Below, piece after piece: positions 50,151-59,154 of a stretch of DNA of 64,000 bases. This DNA comes from Ardenticatenales bacterium (GTDB taxonomy: Bacteria > Chloroflexota > Anaerolineae > Promineifilales > Promineifilaceae). Where the stretch lies: positions 62,001-126,000 of the forward strand of contig JACKBL010000009.1 in NCBI GenBank assembly GCA_020634515.1, in the 5' to 3' direction. Every line of letters starts with the position of its first letter. Positions within the stretch are counted from its first letter, which is position 1. Under the pieces are notes generated by a model, which saw nothing but the letters and a program-made list of their open reading frames with translations, was not told the DNA's origin and made no database searches. The translations under genes were made by a program, and so were the position numbers.

Positions 50151-51290
50151 CTATTCCAGTACGAAGATGTTCTTCTCCGCGCACATGTCTTTCAGGATTT
50201 GGGGCCAGACGGTGACGCTGACTTCGCCCAGGTGGGCTTTGCGCAGCAGGAGCATGAGCGTGCGCGCCTGGCCGATGCCGCCGCCGATGCTGAGGGGGAT
50301 TTCGCCGTTGATGATGGCCTGGTGGTAGGGCATGCCCAGGAAGTGAAGCTGGTTGGTGATTTCCAACTGGCGCACCAGCGAGCGGGAATTGACGCGAACG
50401 CCCATGGAGGAGAGTTCGTGGCGACGCTGCGTTACGGGGTTCCAGACGAGGATGTCGCCGTTGAGACCGTGCATGGGGCGTCCATCGGCGGAAACGGTTT
50501 TCGTGACCCAATCGTCGTAGTCGGCGGCGCGCATTTCGTGGGGGTAGCCATCTTTGAGTGTCCAACCAATGCCATAGATGAAGACGGCGGGATATTCTTG
50601 CAGGATCATGGTTTCCCGCTGCTTGCGCGGCAGGTCGGGATACATTTCCAGAATGTCTTCGGCGTGGATGAAGGTGAGTTCGTCGGGGAGGTTGGGGTAT
50701 TTGTCGGTTTTGAGTTGGGGGAACTGTTCGTGCAGGAAGATTTCCGCCCCTTTGATCACGCGCCAGATGCGCTGGACGACATCGGTGAGGTAATCCAGGC
50801 TGCGCTCGTCTTCGGTGATGGCTTGTTCCCAGTCCCATTGGTCCACGTAGGCGCTGTGGTCGTGGTCCAGGAAATAATCTTTGCGCACGGCGCGCATGTC
50901 GGTGCAGAGGCCTTCGCCGGGCTGCATGTCGAATTGGCGCAAGGCCATGCGCTTCCATTTGGTGGCGGCCTGGACGACTTCGGCGTCAATGGGGTGTTGG
51001 TCGTAATCGTTGGAGATGTGGAACTGCACGGGGGTGCGGGAGCCGTCGCGGTCGAGGTAGTCGTTGACGCCGCTTTCGGAATCAACGATGAGGGGGACCG
51101 TGACCATTATGAGGTTAAGCTGCCGGCATAAATGCTCCTCAATGTAGTTCTTGGCCGCGAAAATGGCGCGCTGTGTCTCTTTGGGCGTGAGCAAAGAACG
51201 ATAATTCTGGGGCAGGATGTGTTCCAGTTCGGCATAATTGCCAATGCCCGGACCGGCCAGGTCAGCCCGTTTATCCAGATCAGGTATCAT
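50151..51290 (-). CDS. asnA: Aspartate-ammonia ligase (asparagine synthetase A)
   Basis: AsnA makes asparagine from aspartate, ammonia and ATP. The ATG at 51288-51290 has AAGGAG eight bases upstream and gives 379 residues, slightly longer than E. coli AsnA. The class II aaRS-like core is seen in LIMVTVPLIVDSESGVNDYLD, VQFHISND, KWKRMALRQFDMQPGEGLCTDMRAVRKDY, SAYVDQWDWE and the final LSIGGGIGQARTLMLLLRKAHLGEVSVTVWP. The active-site residues appear intact. In the leader, CGCCTGCCG and CGGCAGGCG (about 51350-51392) could form a 9-bp stem, but no T-box sequence or T-tract was found. It forms its own unit. Confidence 0.94.
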   Translation of the reverse strand: MIPDLDKRADLAGPGIGNYAELEHILPQNYRSLLTPKETQRAIFAAKNYIEEHLCRQLNLIMVTVPLIVDSESGVNDYLDRDGSRTPVQFHISNDYDQHPIDAEVVQAATKWKRMALRQFDMQPGEGLCTDMRAVRKDYFLDHDHSAYVDQWDWEQAITEDERSLDYLTDVVQRIWRVIKGAEIFLHEQFPQLKTDKYPNLPDELTFIHAEDILEMYPDLPRKQRETMILQEYPAVFIYGIGWTLKDGYPHEMRAADYDDWVTKTVSADGRPMHGLNGDILVWNPVTQRRHELSSMGVRVNSRSLVRQLEITNQLHFLGMPYHQAIINGEIPLSIGGGIGQARTLMLLLRKAHLGEVSVTVWPQILKDMCAEKNIFVLE

Positions 51291-51534
51291 GGGAAGCTCC
51301 TTGGGGCGAAGTAGCAGTCGCCATCGGTGGATGGTGACCGGTTGATGGACGCCTGCCGCGTCGCGGTTGAGGGGGTGCGGACGACGGCAGGCGTGTGATG
51401 GTTTGGCTTTTTGCCGGCATGGAGGGCTGCGACAATGCCGGCAAACATACCCCAAGCGTAAGCCAGGCAGCCAGACGTGTCAGGTGTCACACGTCATCGG
51501 CTGCCCGGAAAAATGTCATATCAGGCTATGAGGC

Positions 51535-52827
51535 CTACGGCCCGACGCCGGCGGAAATTCCCGTGAGAAAATACTCCTCCGTGCGCTGGTCTGCCAGTTT
51601 CGCCGCATCCGCCACGGAAATGTCTCCGTAGAAAGCGCGCTCAATCTCTTCGTCCGCCGTGCCTTCAATTTCCGCCCAGGTGCTGATCACGGGCACGCGC
51701 CGCAGGATCGCGGCCTGGTCCAGGAAGACATAGCCGCGGCTGGGGGACTGGCCCGGATTGAGGAAATCATCCGATTCCGCCACGGAGATGAGCGACGGAA
51801 CGGTGCGCCCCGTGCGGGCAATGATCGCCTGCCCGGCGACGGAGTTGGCGAATTCGATGAAGGTCCAGGCGGCGTCTTTGTTTTTCGCGGCGCTGGAGAG
51901 GCAGTAGCCGTCGCTGTGCAGCATACTGGCAGCAACCTTGCCGGTGGGCATGGGGGCCACGTCCCAGGAGAAGGATTCGATCTCGCGGAAGGTGGGCGTG
52001 GCGCGGCGGCTGTTGAGGAAGAGTCCGATTGTGCCGGCAACGAAGCGACTTTCACTATCCATTGAGGCCTCTTCCTCGCGGTCCGGAGTCACGCCATGCA
52101 CCTGGCGCAGGTCCACGAACCATTGCAGCGCCTCTTGCGAGGGGAAGCGGGTCAACGTGAGGCGGGTGGGGTTGTCGGTATCGTCCACGATGACGCCCCC
52201 GTTTTCCCAGACGAACGCCGACAGGCGATAGAGCGAAGGCTCCACGCCCAGGCCGTACTGGTCAACGACGCCATCGCCGTCCGTGTCCTGTGTCAGGGCC
52301 ACCGCCGTTTTCAGGAAATCGTCCCAGGTCCAATCGTCGGCGGGGTAGGCCAGGCCGGCGGCGTCGAACATGTCCTCGTTATAATACACCACCAGGTTAG
52401 AGATATTTTGCGGCAGGCACATGAGCGTGCCGTTCCAGGTGAAGGCTTCCATGGGCACGGGGTAGAATTGGTCCGCGGCGATGATGTCGCTCTTGTCCAG
52501 GTAGGGGCCGAGTGGCTCCAACTGCCCGGCGGCGGCGAAACCGGCGATACGGCGGTAGTTCATCAAGGTGATGTCGATGGGCGTGCCGGCAGCGAAGTCG
52601 GTCGCCAGGCGCGTGCGGTAATCTTTGTCGGAGGGGATGTGGGTGACTTCGACGTGGATTTCCGGGTGGGCTTCCTCGAAGGCGGCGACGAGTTCCAGGT
52701 AGGCGTCGCGTTCGGCGGGGTCGCCGGAGGTCATGAAGGTGATGGTGGTGGGGGTTTTGCTGGCGGAACAGGCGGTGAGGAGGAGGAAAATGCCGGCAAA
52801 AACCGCATAACGTAAACGAGAAAACAT
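51535..52827 (-). CDS. ABC transporter sugar-type solute-binding lipoprotein
   Basis: 430 residues with an excellent AAAGGAG and ATG at 52825-52827. Signal peptide and lipobox (FAGIFLLLTAC) anchor it to the outer membrane face. The MalE-like (SBP_bac_1) fold is recognisable from ITFMTSGDPAERDAYLELVAAFEEAHPEIHVEVTHI, PIDITLMNYRRIAGFAAAGQLEPL, MCLPQNISNLVVYYNEDMFDAAGL, DDWTWDDFLKTAVALTQ and DAAWTFIEFANS. It would bind a sugar or a related solute and deliver it to the two permeases encoded just upstream. It is the last gene of a four-gene operon. Confidence 0.9.
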   Translation of the reverse strand: MFSRLRYAVFAGIFLLLTACSASKTPTTITFMTSGDPAERDAYLELVAAFEEAHPEIHVEVTHIPSDKDYRTRLATDFAAGTPIDITLMNYRRIAGFAAAGQLEPLGPYLDKSDIIAADQFYPVPMEAFTWNGTLMCLPQNISNLVVYYNEDMFDAAGLAYPADDWTWDDFLKTAVALTQDTDGDGVVDQYGLGVEPSLYRLSAFVWENGGVIVDDTDNPTRLTLTRFPSQEALQWFVDLRQVHGVTPDREEEASMDSESRFVAGTIGLFLNSRRATPTFREIESFSWDVAPMPTGKVAASMLHSDGYCLSSAAKNKDAAWTFIEFANSVAGQAIIARTGRTVPSLISVAESDDFLNPGQSPSRGYVFLDQAAILRRVPVISTWAEIEGTADEEIERAFYGDISVADAAKLADQRTEEYFLTGISAGVGP

Positions 52828-52930
52828 ACTTACTCCTTTTGGGTAGCTGAGAAGACCAAAACCAATCAGCAGCCCTGCGCCTGCCGCCAGGGCTACTGAA
52901 AGAGAACAGATTGAGAACGGATTGCAGAGA

Positions 52931-53749
52931 CTAGGTGGGGTGAAAACGAGATAGGAGAAAATGGGCGGATGGCGTTGGCGTACAGGGAACCGGGGCCGTT
53001 GGCACGGGAAGCTGCATTTGCAGGACGTTGTTCGTCTCGTCCACCTCCTCCACCAGTGCCGTGCTGTCCACTTCCACCTCGCTGGGGTCGGCATAACCGG
53101 GGACAAAGATAGTGATCGACTCGCCACTCCCCAAACCATCCTGGACCACTTGCTGTACGCCGTTCACCGTGACCACAAAGGGGCCGGCGGGAACCGCCCC
53201 CGCATTTTTCAAGGTTAATCGCACCCCCATGGTCGCGCCCGGCTCCATACAGGTCGCGTTCTCAAATGAATACGCCATCGACAAGGGGATCAGGTCCGGC
53301 AGCTCCGCTGCTTGCGGCGTACACACGACGGGGGGGGTGGGCACGGGCAGGCTCTCCTCCAGGCGGTTGTTTTCCTCGTCCGCCTCCTTCACCTCATCTT
53401 GCGCATCTACCACCGCCGTGTTCATCTGCGGATAAACCTCATAACCGCGAAAGAACAGGCTCATCTGCTTCCCCGCCGCCAACCCCTCCGTGGTCTGCGA
53501 CACGCCGTTGACCGTCACCACGAAGGGCACGGCGTCCACATCTCCGGCGTTCTCCACCCCCACCCGCACACCCAACGCATCTCCCAGCCGCAGACAGCCA
53601 GGGTTTTCCAGTTCCACGCGCATTGTTGTGACGCGCAAATCGGGACGTGGCGGCGTCGGCGTCGCGTTCCCCTGCTCCCCTCTTGGCGCGCAGCCGATCA
53701 ACATCAGGCCCACCCATAACCATGTGATGAAGATGTGAAGTCGTTTCAT
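52931..53749 (-). CDS. Lipoprotein with two CARDB domains in an ABC importer operon
   Basis: 272 residues with a lipobox (VGLMLIGCAPRG). Two CARDB adhesion-type beta sandwiches follow: PDLRVTTMRVELENPGCLRLGDALGVRVGVENAGD... and PDLIPLSMAYSFENATCMEPGATMGVRLTLKNAGA.... Each ends in a V-D-x-x-x-E-V-x-E-x-x-E-x-N-N strand. CARDB modules bind sugars or proteins outside the cell. It is placed between the permeases and the binding protein, so it may help to capture the substrate, but this is inference. A palindrome (AACCCGG...CCGGGTT, 53770-53796) lies in the 55-base gap upstream. Confidence 0.8.
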   Translation of the reverse strand: MKRLHIFITWLWVGLMLIGCAPRGEQGNATPTPPRPDLRVTTMRVELENPGCLRLGDALGVRVGVENAGDVDAVPFVVTVNGVSQTTEGLAAGKQMSLFFRGYEVYPQMNTAVVDAQDEVKEADEENNRLEESLPVPTPPVVCTPQAAELPDLIPLSMAYSFENATCMEPGATMGVRLTLKNAGAVPAGPFVVTVNGVQQVVQDGLGSGESITIFVPGYADPSEVEVDSTALVEEVDETNNVLQMQLPVPTAPVPCTPTPSAHFLLSRFHPT

Positions 53750-53803
53750 GTGTGATACCGTTGCCAACGTAACCCGGTTTTTCCGAAAAACCGGGTTGCT
53801 TTG

Positions 53804-54622
53804 TTATTCGTCCAGATGGCGGCGAAAATAGGGTTGCGCTAACAAGAAAAGGACAACGGGAATAGCGGTTGCGTACACGGCTGCCGCCATCAAAAGCGGC
53901 CAGTCGGAGCGATTGAGCTGCTGCAACAATTGTAGCGCAATCGGCAGCGTGAACCAACGTTCGCCGCTCAAATACAGCAGCGGGCTGAGAAAATCCCCCC
54001 AGTACACGACGAAACTGAGTAGCGCCACGCCAATGGCCGTCGGGCGAGCCATGGGCAAGGCCACGAAACGCCACATTTCCAGCGCGGACGCGCCATCCAG
54101 GCGGCCGGCATCGTAGATGGCCGTGGGAATGCGGCGGAAGGCGCGATAAAACATGAGGACGTAGAAGGGGCTGGTTCCCATCCAGGCGGGGGCGACGATG
54201 GCCCAAATGCTGTCTAGCAGGCCAAGCTGTTTGTAGATGAGGAAGCGGGTGGACCAGAGGGCAATGCCCGGAACCATCAACACCGCCAGCGAGACGACGA
54301 CCCAGCGGCGCTGGTCGCGGCGGGGGAGTTGGGCAATGGCGAAACCGGCCCAGGAACCGGTGACGATGGTTAGGGGGACGGCTAAGGCGGCAATCACCAG
54401 GCTGTGTAGGGTGAAGCGGGCGAGGGGGACCATGCGCCACATGCGGATGAAGTTTTCCAACGTGGGATTGTCGGGCAGCAGGCGGAAGGTGCGCGACAGC
54501 GGCTGCCCCAGCGGCAGCAGGGAGGCGGATAGCATCCAGAATAGCGGCAGCAGGAAAACGAGGGCGACGAAAACGCGGACCAGGGTTAGCAGGCGGATGC
54601 GTAGGTGCGGAGATAGCTTCAT
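53804..54622 (-). CDS. ABC transporter permease (MalG-like)
   Basis: 272 residues from the ATG at 54620-54622, 16 bases after the other permease. About six membrane helices. The cytoplasmic EAA loop that contacts the ATPase is readable as IYDAGRLDGASALEMWRFVALPMARP. The sequence PTLENFIRMW before helix 2 and the C-terminal helices match the MalG/LacG family of sugar importers. It works with the MalF-like partner to form the membrane pore. Confidence 0.92.
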   Translation of the reverse strand: MKLSPHLRIRLLTLVRVFVALVFLLPLFWMLSASLLPLGQPLSRTFRLLPDNPTLENFIRMWRMVPLARFTLHSLVIAALAVPLTIVTGSWAGFAIAQLPRRDQRRWVVVSLAVLMVPGIALWSTRFLIYKQLGLLDSIWAIVAPAWMGTSPFYVLMFYRAFRRIPTAIYDAGRLDGASALEMWRFVALPMARPTAIGVALLSFVVYWGDFLSPLLYLSGERWFTLPIALQLLQQLNRSDWPLLMAAAVYATAIPVVLFLLAQPYFRRHLDE

Positions 54623-54638
54623 CGTGGTGGGATAGTGG

Positions 54639-55568
54639 TCAAAGAACGAATGTCTCTTCGGTTGTGCCAATGTCCCACTGCCGGGCAATCAGGTAAAGGA
54701 AGAGAACAATTAGCCCGGTGAGGAGGTAAAGGACCCAGAGGGCGACGCTGGCGACGCCGAAGTTGTGCAGGTCGAAACCCTGTTCGTAGATGAACATGGG
54801 CAGGGTGTAGGTGGCGTAGTAGGGGCCGCCGCCGGTCGTGAAGGTGGTGGCGGCGAAGGCGTTCTCGAAGGTGAGGATGGCGTCGCGGAAGGCAAGCAGG
54901 AGGAGGATGGGGGAGAGGATGGGGAGAGTGATGTGGCGGAAGATGCGCCAGGCTCCGGCTCCATCTATACGGGCGGCGTCTTCGATTTCTGCCGGCATAT
55001 CATGCAACGCCGCCAGACTCACCAAAAACCCCTCCCCAATTTGCCACAAACTGAGCAAAATCAACGCCGGCTTCGCCCACACCGGGTCCACAAACCAGGC
55101 GGGCGGATCCAGCCCCACCAGCCGCAGCAGCAAATTAACCGGACCAAACAGCGGATTCAGCAGCCACAGCCACGCCAGCGCATAGGCGGCCATGGGGATC
55201 GTCGTCGGCAGGTAGACCAGGACACGCAACCAGCCAAGATAACGCCCCCCGCGCCGCATCAGGTTTGCCAGCAGGAACGCGCCAAACACGCGCATGGGCA
55301 CGGGGAGCAGGATAAGGGCCAGCGAATTTTGCAGGCTGAGGTTAAACAATTCATCCGTGTAGGCGAGAACAAAATTGAGTGTACCTACCCAGCGTGGCGG
55401 TGAAAGCGCATCATACTGAAAAAAGGCCAGGGTAAAAGACACCAGCGCGGGGACAATAACCAACACCACGATCCCCAACGCATAGGGCAGCAGCAGCAGT
55501 TGTAATTGGACGTTATAATTGCCCCGTTTGTGCCATAATTGGCGCAAAAAAGTCGTCATTGGAACCAT
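54639..55568 (-). CDS. ABC transporter permease (MalF-like)
   Basis: 309 residues; the start at 55568 or the ATG at 55559 are both possible. Six membrane helices. The EAA loop reads IEDAARIDGAGAWRIFRHITLPILSP. The N-terminal PYALGIVVLVIVPALVSFTLAFFQYD and the C-terminal helix are typical of MalF/LacF. It is the first gene of the operon permease-permease-CARDB-binding protein. No ATP-binding subunit is encoded here, so a shared MsmK-type ATPase elsewhere is required. Upstream lies a cluster of repeats (55624-55838). Confidence 0.92.
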   Translation of the reverse strand: MVPMTTFLRQLWHKRGNYNVQLQLLLLPYALGIVVLVIVPALVSFTLAFFQYDALSPPRWVGTLNFVLAYTDELFNLSLQNSLALILLPVPMRVFGAFLLANLMRRGGRYLGWLRVLVYLPTTIPMAAYALAWLWLLNPLFGPVNLLLRLVGLDPPAWFVDPVWAKPALILLSLWQIGEGFLVSLAALHDMPAEIEDAARIDGAGAWRIFRHITLPILSPILLLLAFRDAILTFENAFAATTFTTGGGPYYATYTLPMFIYEQGFDLHNFGVASVALWVLYLLTGLIVLFLYLIARQWDIGTTEETFVL

Positions 55569-55623
55569 TCTTGCCTGTGAAACGTTTTGCAGATGAAAGA
55601 TTGTAACGATTAGGGCTGATTAG

Positions 55624-55838
55624 GACTGACGATCAAATAAAGTACGGAATGGTATCGTCAGTTTGAAGGAACGGTAAGGAAACAACTTCGTTGGCTTATT
55701 TATTTTCCGTCCCTTAGTGGCTGTCCGCAATCAAGTTAGCGGAAATGTGCGGACGGCGGCTATCATGGATAGCCGCTATTCATGATAGCTGGGCCGTAAC
55801 CGTCCGTAAAAAGTGTGAAGTTGTTTTCGGGCGGTCAC
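55624..55838. repeat. Cluster of hairpin modules between divergent genes
   Basis: The order is GACTGACGATCAAATAAAG...GGAACGG (55624-55715), AGTGGCTGTCCGCAATC... with GCGGCTATCATGGATAGCCG (55725-55790), and the 43-bp GTAACCGTCCG hairpin (55796-55838). All three recur elsewhere in the window. The gap contains no other gene. Confidence 0.75.
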
Positions 55839-55922
55839 TTAGCCTCCGAGGTATATGTTCCCACAAAGCGGGGACGAGTTAGAAACTCGTCCTACAAAGG
55901 TGTTTTTGAAGGAGTTGTGTTC

Positions 55923-56546
55923 ATGAAGAAATACGTATTGTCATTGAGCCTGATCCTGGTACTCTTGCTGTTGGCGAGTTGCACAGCCGGCGGCAGCGGT
56001 GAGCCTTCCGCCGGAGACGTGTTGGAGACGACGCGGATTGCGGAGCCGGCCACGAACATGGCTCCGGCACTGAAGGCGGTAACAACGGTTCCAACGGAGG
56101 AGAAGACGAACATGGATGATGACATTGCTGACGAGGCCAACGCGCTGCCTCAGAATGGAGACGCGGATGTTGTGCAGGGCGGCCCGGTGGAACCGGTCAC
56201 GGTGGACCTGAGCCAGATTACGCCGCAGGCGAACACGGGGGGCGAATTGGAAGTGATGCCCGCGCCGCGTGTGCCGGATGAAATGGTAGCCATGGTTGCT
56301 AAAGTTAGCCAGGACCTGGCGCAGCGGCTGAACATTGACGTGGAAAAGGTGTCGCTGGTGGTCGTGGAAGCAGTTGAGTGGCGCGACAGCAGCCTCGGCT
56401 GCCCGGAACCAGACATGATGTACATGATGGTGATCACGCCGGGCTACCGCCTGGTGCTACAGGCGAACGCCCAGCTTTACGAGTACCACACCGGGCGCAA
56501 TGACGTTTTTGTCTACTGCGCGGATATTCAGCCAGAAATCAAGTGA
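55923..56546 (+). CDS. Small lipoprotein of unknown function
   Basis: 207 residues; GAAGGAG lies seven bases upstream of the ATG. Signal peptide with lipobox LLLASC. A low-complexity acidic middle is followed by a compact C-terminal domain (VPDEMVAMVAKVSQDLAQRLNIDVEKVSLVVVEAVEWRDSSLGCPEPDMMYMMVITPGYRLVLQANAQLYEYHTGRNDVFVYC). The motif V-x-W-x-D-S-S-L-G-C-P-x-P is recurrent in exported proteins of this kind, but I cannot name a function. A textbook terminator follows directly. Confidence 0.8.
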   Translation: MKKYVLSLSLILVLLLLASCTAGGSGEPSAGDVLETTRIAEPATNMAPALKAVTTVPTEEKTNMDDDIADEANALPQNGDADVVQGGPVEPVTVDLSQITPQANTGGELEVMPAPRVPDEMVAMVAKVSQDLAQRLNIDVEKVSLVVVEAVEWRDSSLGCPEPDMMYMMVITPGYRLVLQANAQLYEYHTGRNDVFVYCADIQPEIK

Positions 56547-56550
56547 CATG

Positions 56551-56582
56551 AAAAAAGGGCCTGCAAAGGCCCTTTTTCTTTT
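56551..56582 (+). terminator. Intrinsic terminator
   Basis: AAGGGCC and GGCCCTT stem with a TTTTTCTTTTT tract, starting five bases after the lipoprotein stop codon. Confidence 0.92.
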
Positions 56583-56659
56583 TGCAAGGGCGTATTCGTC
56601 TACTCGTCTGGCATCGATGGAAGAGCCTGCTTCATGTATTCGAGCCTTCTCGACAAATG

Positions 56660-56757
56660 CTAAGGAACGGAATTCAATAAGACAACAAGTTGTTTCTTTG
56701 CCGTTCCTTCAAACTGACGATGCTATTCCGTACTTTATTTCATCGCCAGTCCTAACA
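56660..56757. repeat. GGAACGGAA..CCGTTCC element
   Basis: GGAACGGAATTCAATAAGAC...TTGCCGTTCC with a tail TTTATTTCATCGCCAGTCCT. Same family as 38219-38310 and, inverted, 55624-55715. It fills the gap between the lipoprotein terminator and the convergent TPR/TM gene. Confidence 0.75.
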
Positions 56758-56773
56758 ATACCGTGGGTGTTTG

Positions 56774-57463
56774 TCAGAATAGGGAGGGACCGATGGTGAT
56801 GAGCAGGTAGACGAGAATGATGAAGACGAGGATGGCGGCGACGACGAGGACCGTGAGAAGTGTGGAAGAACTGCCGGCACGTTTGGTGGGCTGTTGCTTC
56901 GGCGAGGGCTTGGGGGATGGGACGGGCTGCGCCGCGGCGCGGGCCGCGGCGACGGCCTCTTCGCGTTCTTTTTCCCAGTCACTCGCGGGCATCTCTTGCA
57001 GCCAGTCGGGGATTTCCATTGCCGCCGCCGGCGTGGGGGCGGGGGCAGTCGGTTCGGTGGTTGCCGTCGGCTCCAGTACCATGTCCCCGTCATCCGCCAA
57101 CCACGGCGGTAACGTATCGCCTGCTGCTTGCGCCTCGAAGTCGTCTGCGTCCTGGGATATGGGCATGGCGATGGAGGCGGGGGTGGGGGTTTCTTGTGCC
57201 GGCATTCCCGCAGGCGACGCGGCGAGTATCACGCCTTCCAATTCGCCCATGCGCGCGGTGGCGGCGGCGTGGGTGGGGTCGATCTTCAAGACACGACGCA
57301 GGAATATCTCTTCTTGTTCGGCGGAGGGGACAATGGTGCTGAGTAAGTACCAGGCGGCGGCATTCCGGCGGTCTTCTTTTAGCAATTTCGCTAACAGGAC
57401 GTGCGCTTCTTCGAGATTGCCGGCATTTACGGCTGCCTGGGCATCAGAAAACAAATCGCTCAT
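56774..57463 (-). CDS. TPR-like protein with C-terminal membrane anchor
   Basis: 229 residues with AGGGGG upstream of the ATG. Residues 1-75 look like two tetratricopeptide-type hairpins (AQAAVNAGNLEEAHVLLAKLLKEDRRNAAAWYLLST and EEIFLRRVLKIDPTHAAATARMGEL). The middle is Pro/Thr/Ala-rich with two short W-L motifs (LPPWLADDGD and IPDWLQEMP). One membrane helix sits close to the end (LLTVLVVAAILVFIILVYLLITI). The TPR end should be cytoplasmic, making it a tail-anchored adaptor; the partner is unknown. It is probably co-oriented with maf but 180 bases apart. Confidence 0.7.
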   Translation of the reverse strand: MSDLFSDAQAAVNAGNLEEAHVLLAKLLKEDRRNAAAWYLLSTIVPSAEQEEIFLRRVLKIDPTHAAATARMGELEGVILAASPAGMPAQETPTPASIAMPISQDADDFEAQAAGDTLPPWLADDGDMVLEPTATTEPTAPAPTPAAAMEIPDWLQEMPASDWEKEREEAVAAARAAAQPVPSPKPSPKQQPTKRAGSSSTLLTVLVVAAILVFIILVYLLITIGPSLF

Positions 57464-57643
57464 GGATTGTACCCCCTGGTGTAGTTCATACCGTCTGGTG
57501 GCTTCACGCAATCAAGACAACAAATGATGACATAAGATGCGCAAATTGTAACACGTCTTTGCGATCCAAACGAGATATTTTTACCCACGGGAGCGCGGCA
57601 AGCGTATGACTTTACTCCCGTTGCCGCGGGCATCCAAAGTCGG

Positions 57644-58321
57644 CTATCCGTTTTCGCCCGGAAGTTGCCGGTGCGGAAGAATTCGCGCGTGAACGGGACA
57701 ATCGTACCGGTGATGCTGCTGGCAGCGCGCGGGGACATGCGGCAGGTCGATGCCCCCCAGTCGCCGCAGCGCCCGCGCCAGGTGGCACAATGGCAGCCCC
57801 ACCACGGCAGCGTAGCAATCCGCCAGGTGCGCTACCGGCGCAAAGCCCGCATGTTGGATGGCGTATGCGCCCGCCTTGTCCAGCGGATCGCCCGTGGCCA
57901 CATAGGCGGCAATTTCCGCGTCGGAATAGTTCCGCATGGGCACATCCACCGAGGCCACGTCCGTGACCACCGCCCCCGTGCCCATGTGCCGTAGGACGAT
58001 GCCCGTGTGGACCTGATGCGCCCGCCCGCGCAGCCGCCGCAGCATCCGCCCGGCCTCCGCCGCATCGGCGGGCTTGTTCAACATCTCCCCCTCAATGGCC
58101 ACAGTCGTATCGGCGGCCACGATGATGGCATCCTGGCGCGACAGACGCGCAGCCACGGCGTCCGCTTTCAGGCGGGCTGTCTCCACGACGTTGATGGCCG
58201 GGTCAGGATGCGTGACGCTGCTTTCGTCCACGTCGGCCGTCATAATTTCGTAGGGCAGCCCCAGCAACTGGATCAGTTCGCGGCGGCGGGGGGAGGCGGA
58301 GGCAAGGATGAGTGTGGTCAT
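57644..58321 (-). CDS. maf: Maf-like nucleoside triphosphate pyrophosphatase
   Basis: 225 residues from the ATG at 58319-58321. Maf proteins hydrolyse dTTP, UTP or modified nucleotides to the monophosphate. Signatures are LILASASPRRRELIQLLG, DVDESSVTHPDP, AADTTVAIEGEMLNKPADAAEAGRMLRRLRGRAHQVHTGI and GDPLDKAGAYAIQ, all in order. The C-terminal 25 residues (VPARCQQHHRYDCPVHARIL...) extend beyond the usual end and look unconserved, perhaps because an original stop was lost. No ribosome site is evident. Divergent from the GNAT-like gene. Confidence 0.9.
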   Translation of the reverse strand: MTTLILASASPRRRELIQLLGLPYEIMTADVDESSVTHPDPAINVVETARLKADAVAARLSRQDAIIVAADTTVAIEGEMLNKPADAAEAGRMLRRLRGRAHQVHTGIVLRHMGTGAVVTDVASVDVPMRNYSDAEIAAYVATGDPLDKAGAYAIQHAGFAPVAHLADCYAAVVGLPLCHLARALRRLGGIDLPHVPARCQQHHRYDCPVHARILPHRQLPGENG

Positions 58322-58375
58322 ATTCGGGGAGCAGTATACTGGCGCTGTTTTCCATAAGCAAATTCTCTCACGCGC

Positions 58376-58415
58376 CTGCTGACAGACTGCTGACAGACTG
58401 CTGACAGACTGCTGA
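58376..58415. repeat. Tandem 11-bp repeat (CTGCTGACAGA)
   Basis: About three and a half direct copies of CTGCTGACAGA in the divergent gap between maf and the GNAT-like gene. The 11-base period is close to one turn of DNA. Confidence 0.85.
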
Positions 58416-58504
58416 CGTTCTCCACGTATGGTGTTGCCACAACCAACGGACCACACCGGGTCCGCCGCAACCACCTGATTCGCACACCAGACAAGGAGAA
58501 GAGC

Positions 58505-59080
58505 ATGACCCGCTTTACCTTCAAATCATGTATCCAAATCGAAGACGAAGACGCCATTGTGGAACTGCTGTTTACCGTCAAAGACGAACTCTATTTGCCG
58601 GACAAACAGGTCATCCGCGCCATTGTCTCTAACCTGTTTGCCCACGGCGGCGTGATTGGCGCCTATCATGGGCGGCAGTTGTGCGGCATGATGGGGTATT
58701 TTCTGGGCAGCCCGGAGCAGGAATACGCCAACAAAGAAGTAGCCTTCCTGTACGTCGGCTGCATCTTGCCCAGCTATCGCCTCACCAGAATGTTCCACGG
58801 TGGCTTGCTGTTTGCGCTGCAACAGTTCGCCACAATCGGCGTGCGCGAAATTCGCCTGCAAGCGGAAGCCGCCAACCCCTATACCAACCGCCTCTATGCC
58901 CGTTTTGCCCAACCGCTGTCTCACGGCAAGAGCCTGCGCGGCGTGCCCGTGATCACCTACGGTGGATCGCTGCAAGTGGCCTTGAACCACCTGGCTCCCC
59001 GGCAGCGCGCGCTCCCCGCATTACCGCCGCCGCACGTGGAAAGCCCAGGATTGCCTGCGCTTGTCTCTCATGGCAAATAG
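58505..59080 (+). CDS. GNAT-like acetyltransferase (tentative)
   Basis: 191 residues with AAGGAGA directly upstream of the ATG. The fold order fits an N-acetyltransferase: a helix pair at the start (EDAIVELLFTVKDELYLPDKQVIRAIV), GVIGAYHGRQLCGMMGYFLG, a central strand VAFLYVGCILPSYRLTRMFHGGLL in the position of the acetyl-CoA binding turn, and IRLQAEAANPYTNRLYARF near the end. The classical Q/R-x-x-G-x-G/A loop is not intact, so the assignment is tentative and activity uncertain. Its C-terminal tail is Pro-rich. The next gene begins 75 bases downstream on the same strand. Confidence 0.55.
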   Translation: MTRFTFKSCIQIEDEDAIVELLFTVKDELYLPDKQVIRAIVSNLFAHGGVIGAYHGRQLCGMMGYFLGSPEQEYANKEVAFLYVGCILPSYRLTRMFHGGLLFALQQFATIGVREIRLQAEAANPYTNRLYARFAQPLSHGKSLRGVPVITYGGSLQVALNHLAPRQRALPALPPPHVESPGLPALVSHGK

Positions 59081-59154
59081 CGTCATACTCCTACCTGTTC
59101 ACCCATCCGCCGTGTCAGTCCCTGCCCAACGACCAACCCAGGAGGCTCAGAGCT

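Noticed and set aside
50199..51131. A 310-codon plus-strand frame opposite asnA
   Set aside because: asnA is certain; the antisense frame has no supporting signals.
51300..51400. A T-box or other leader riboswitch before asnA
   Set aside because: Only a 9-bp stem was found, without a T-box sequence or a T-tract.
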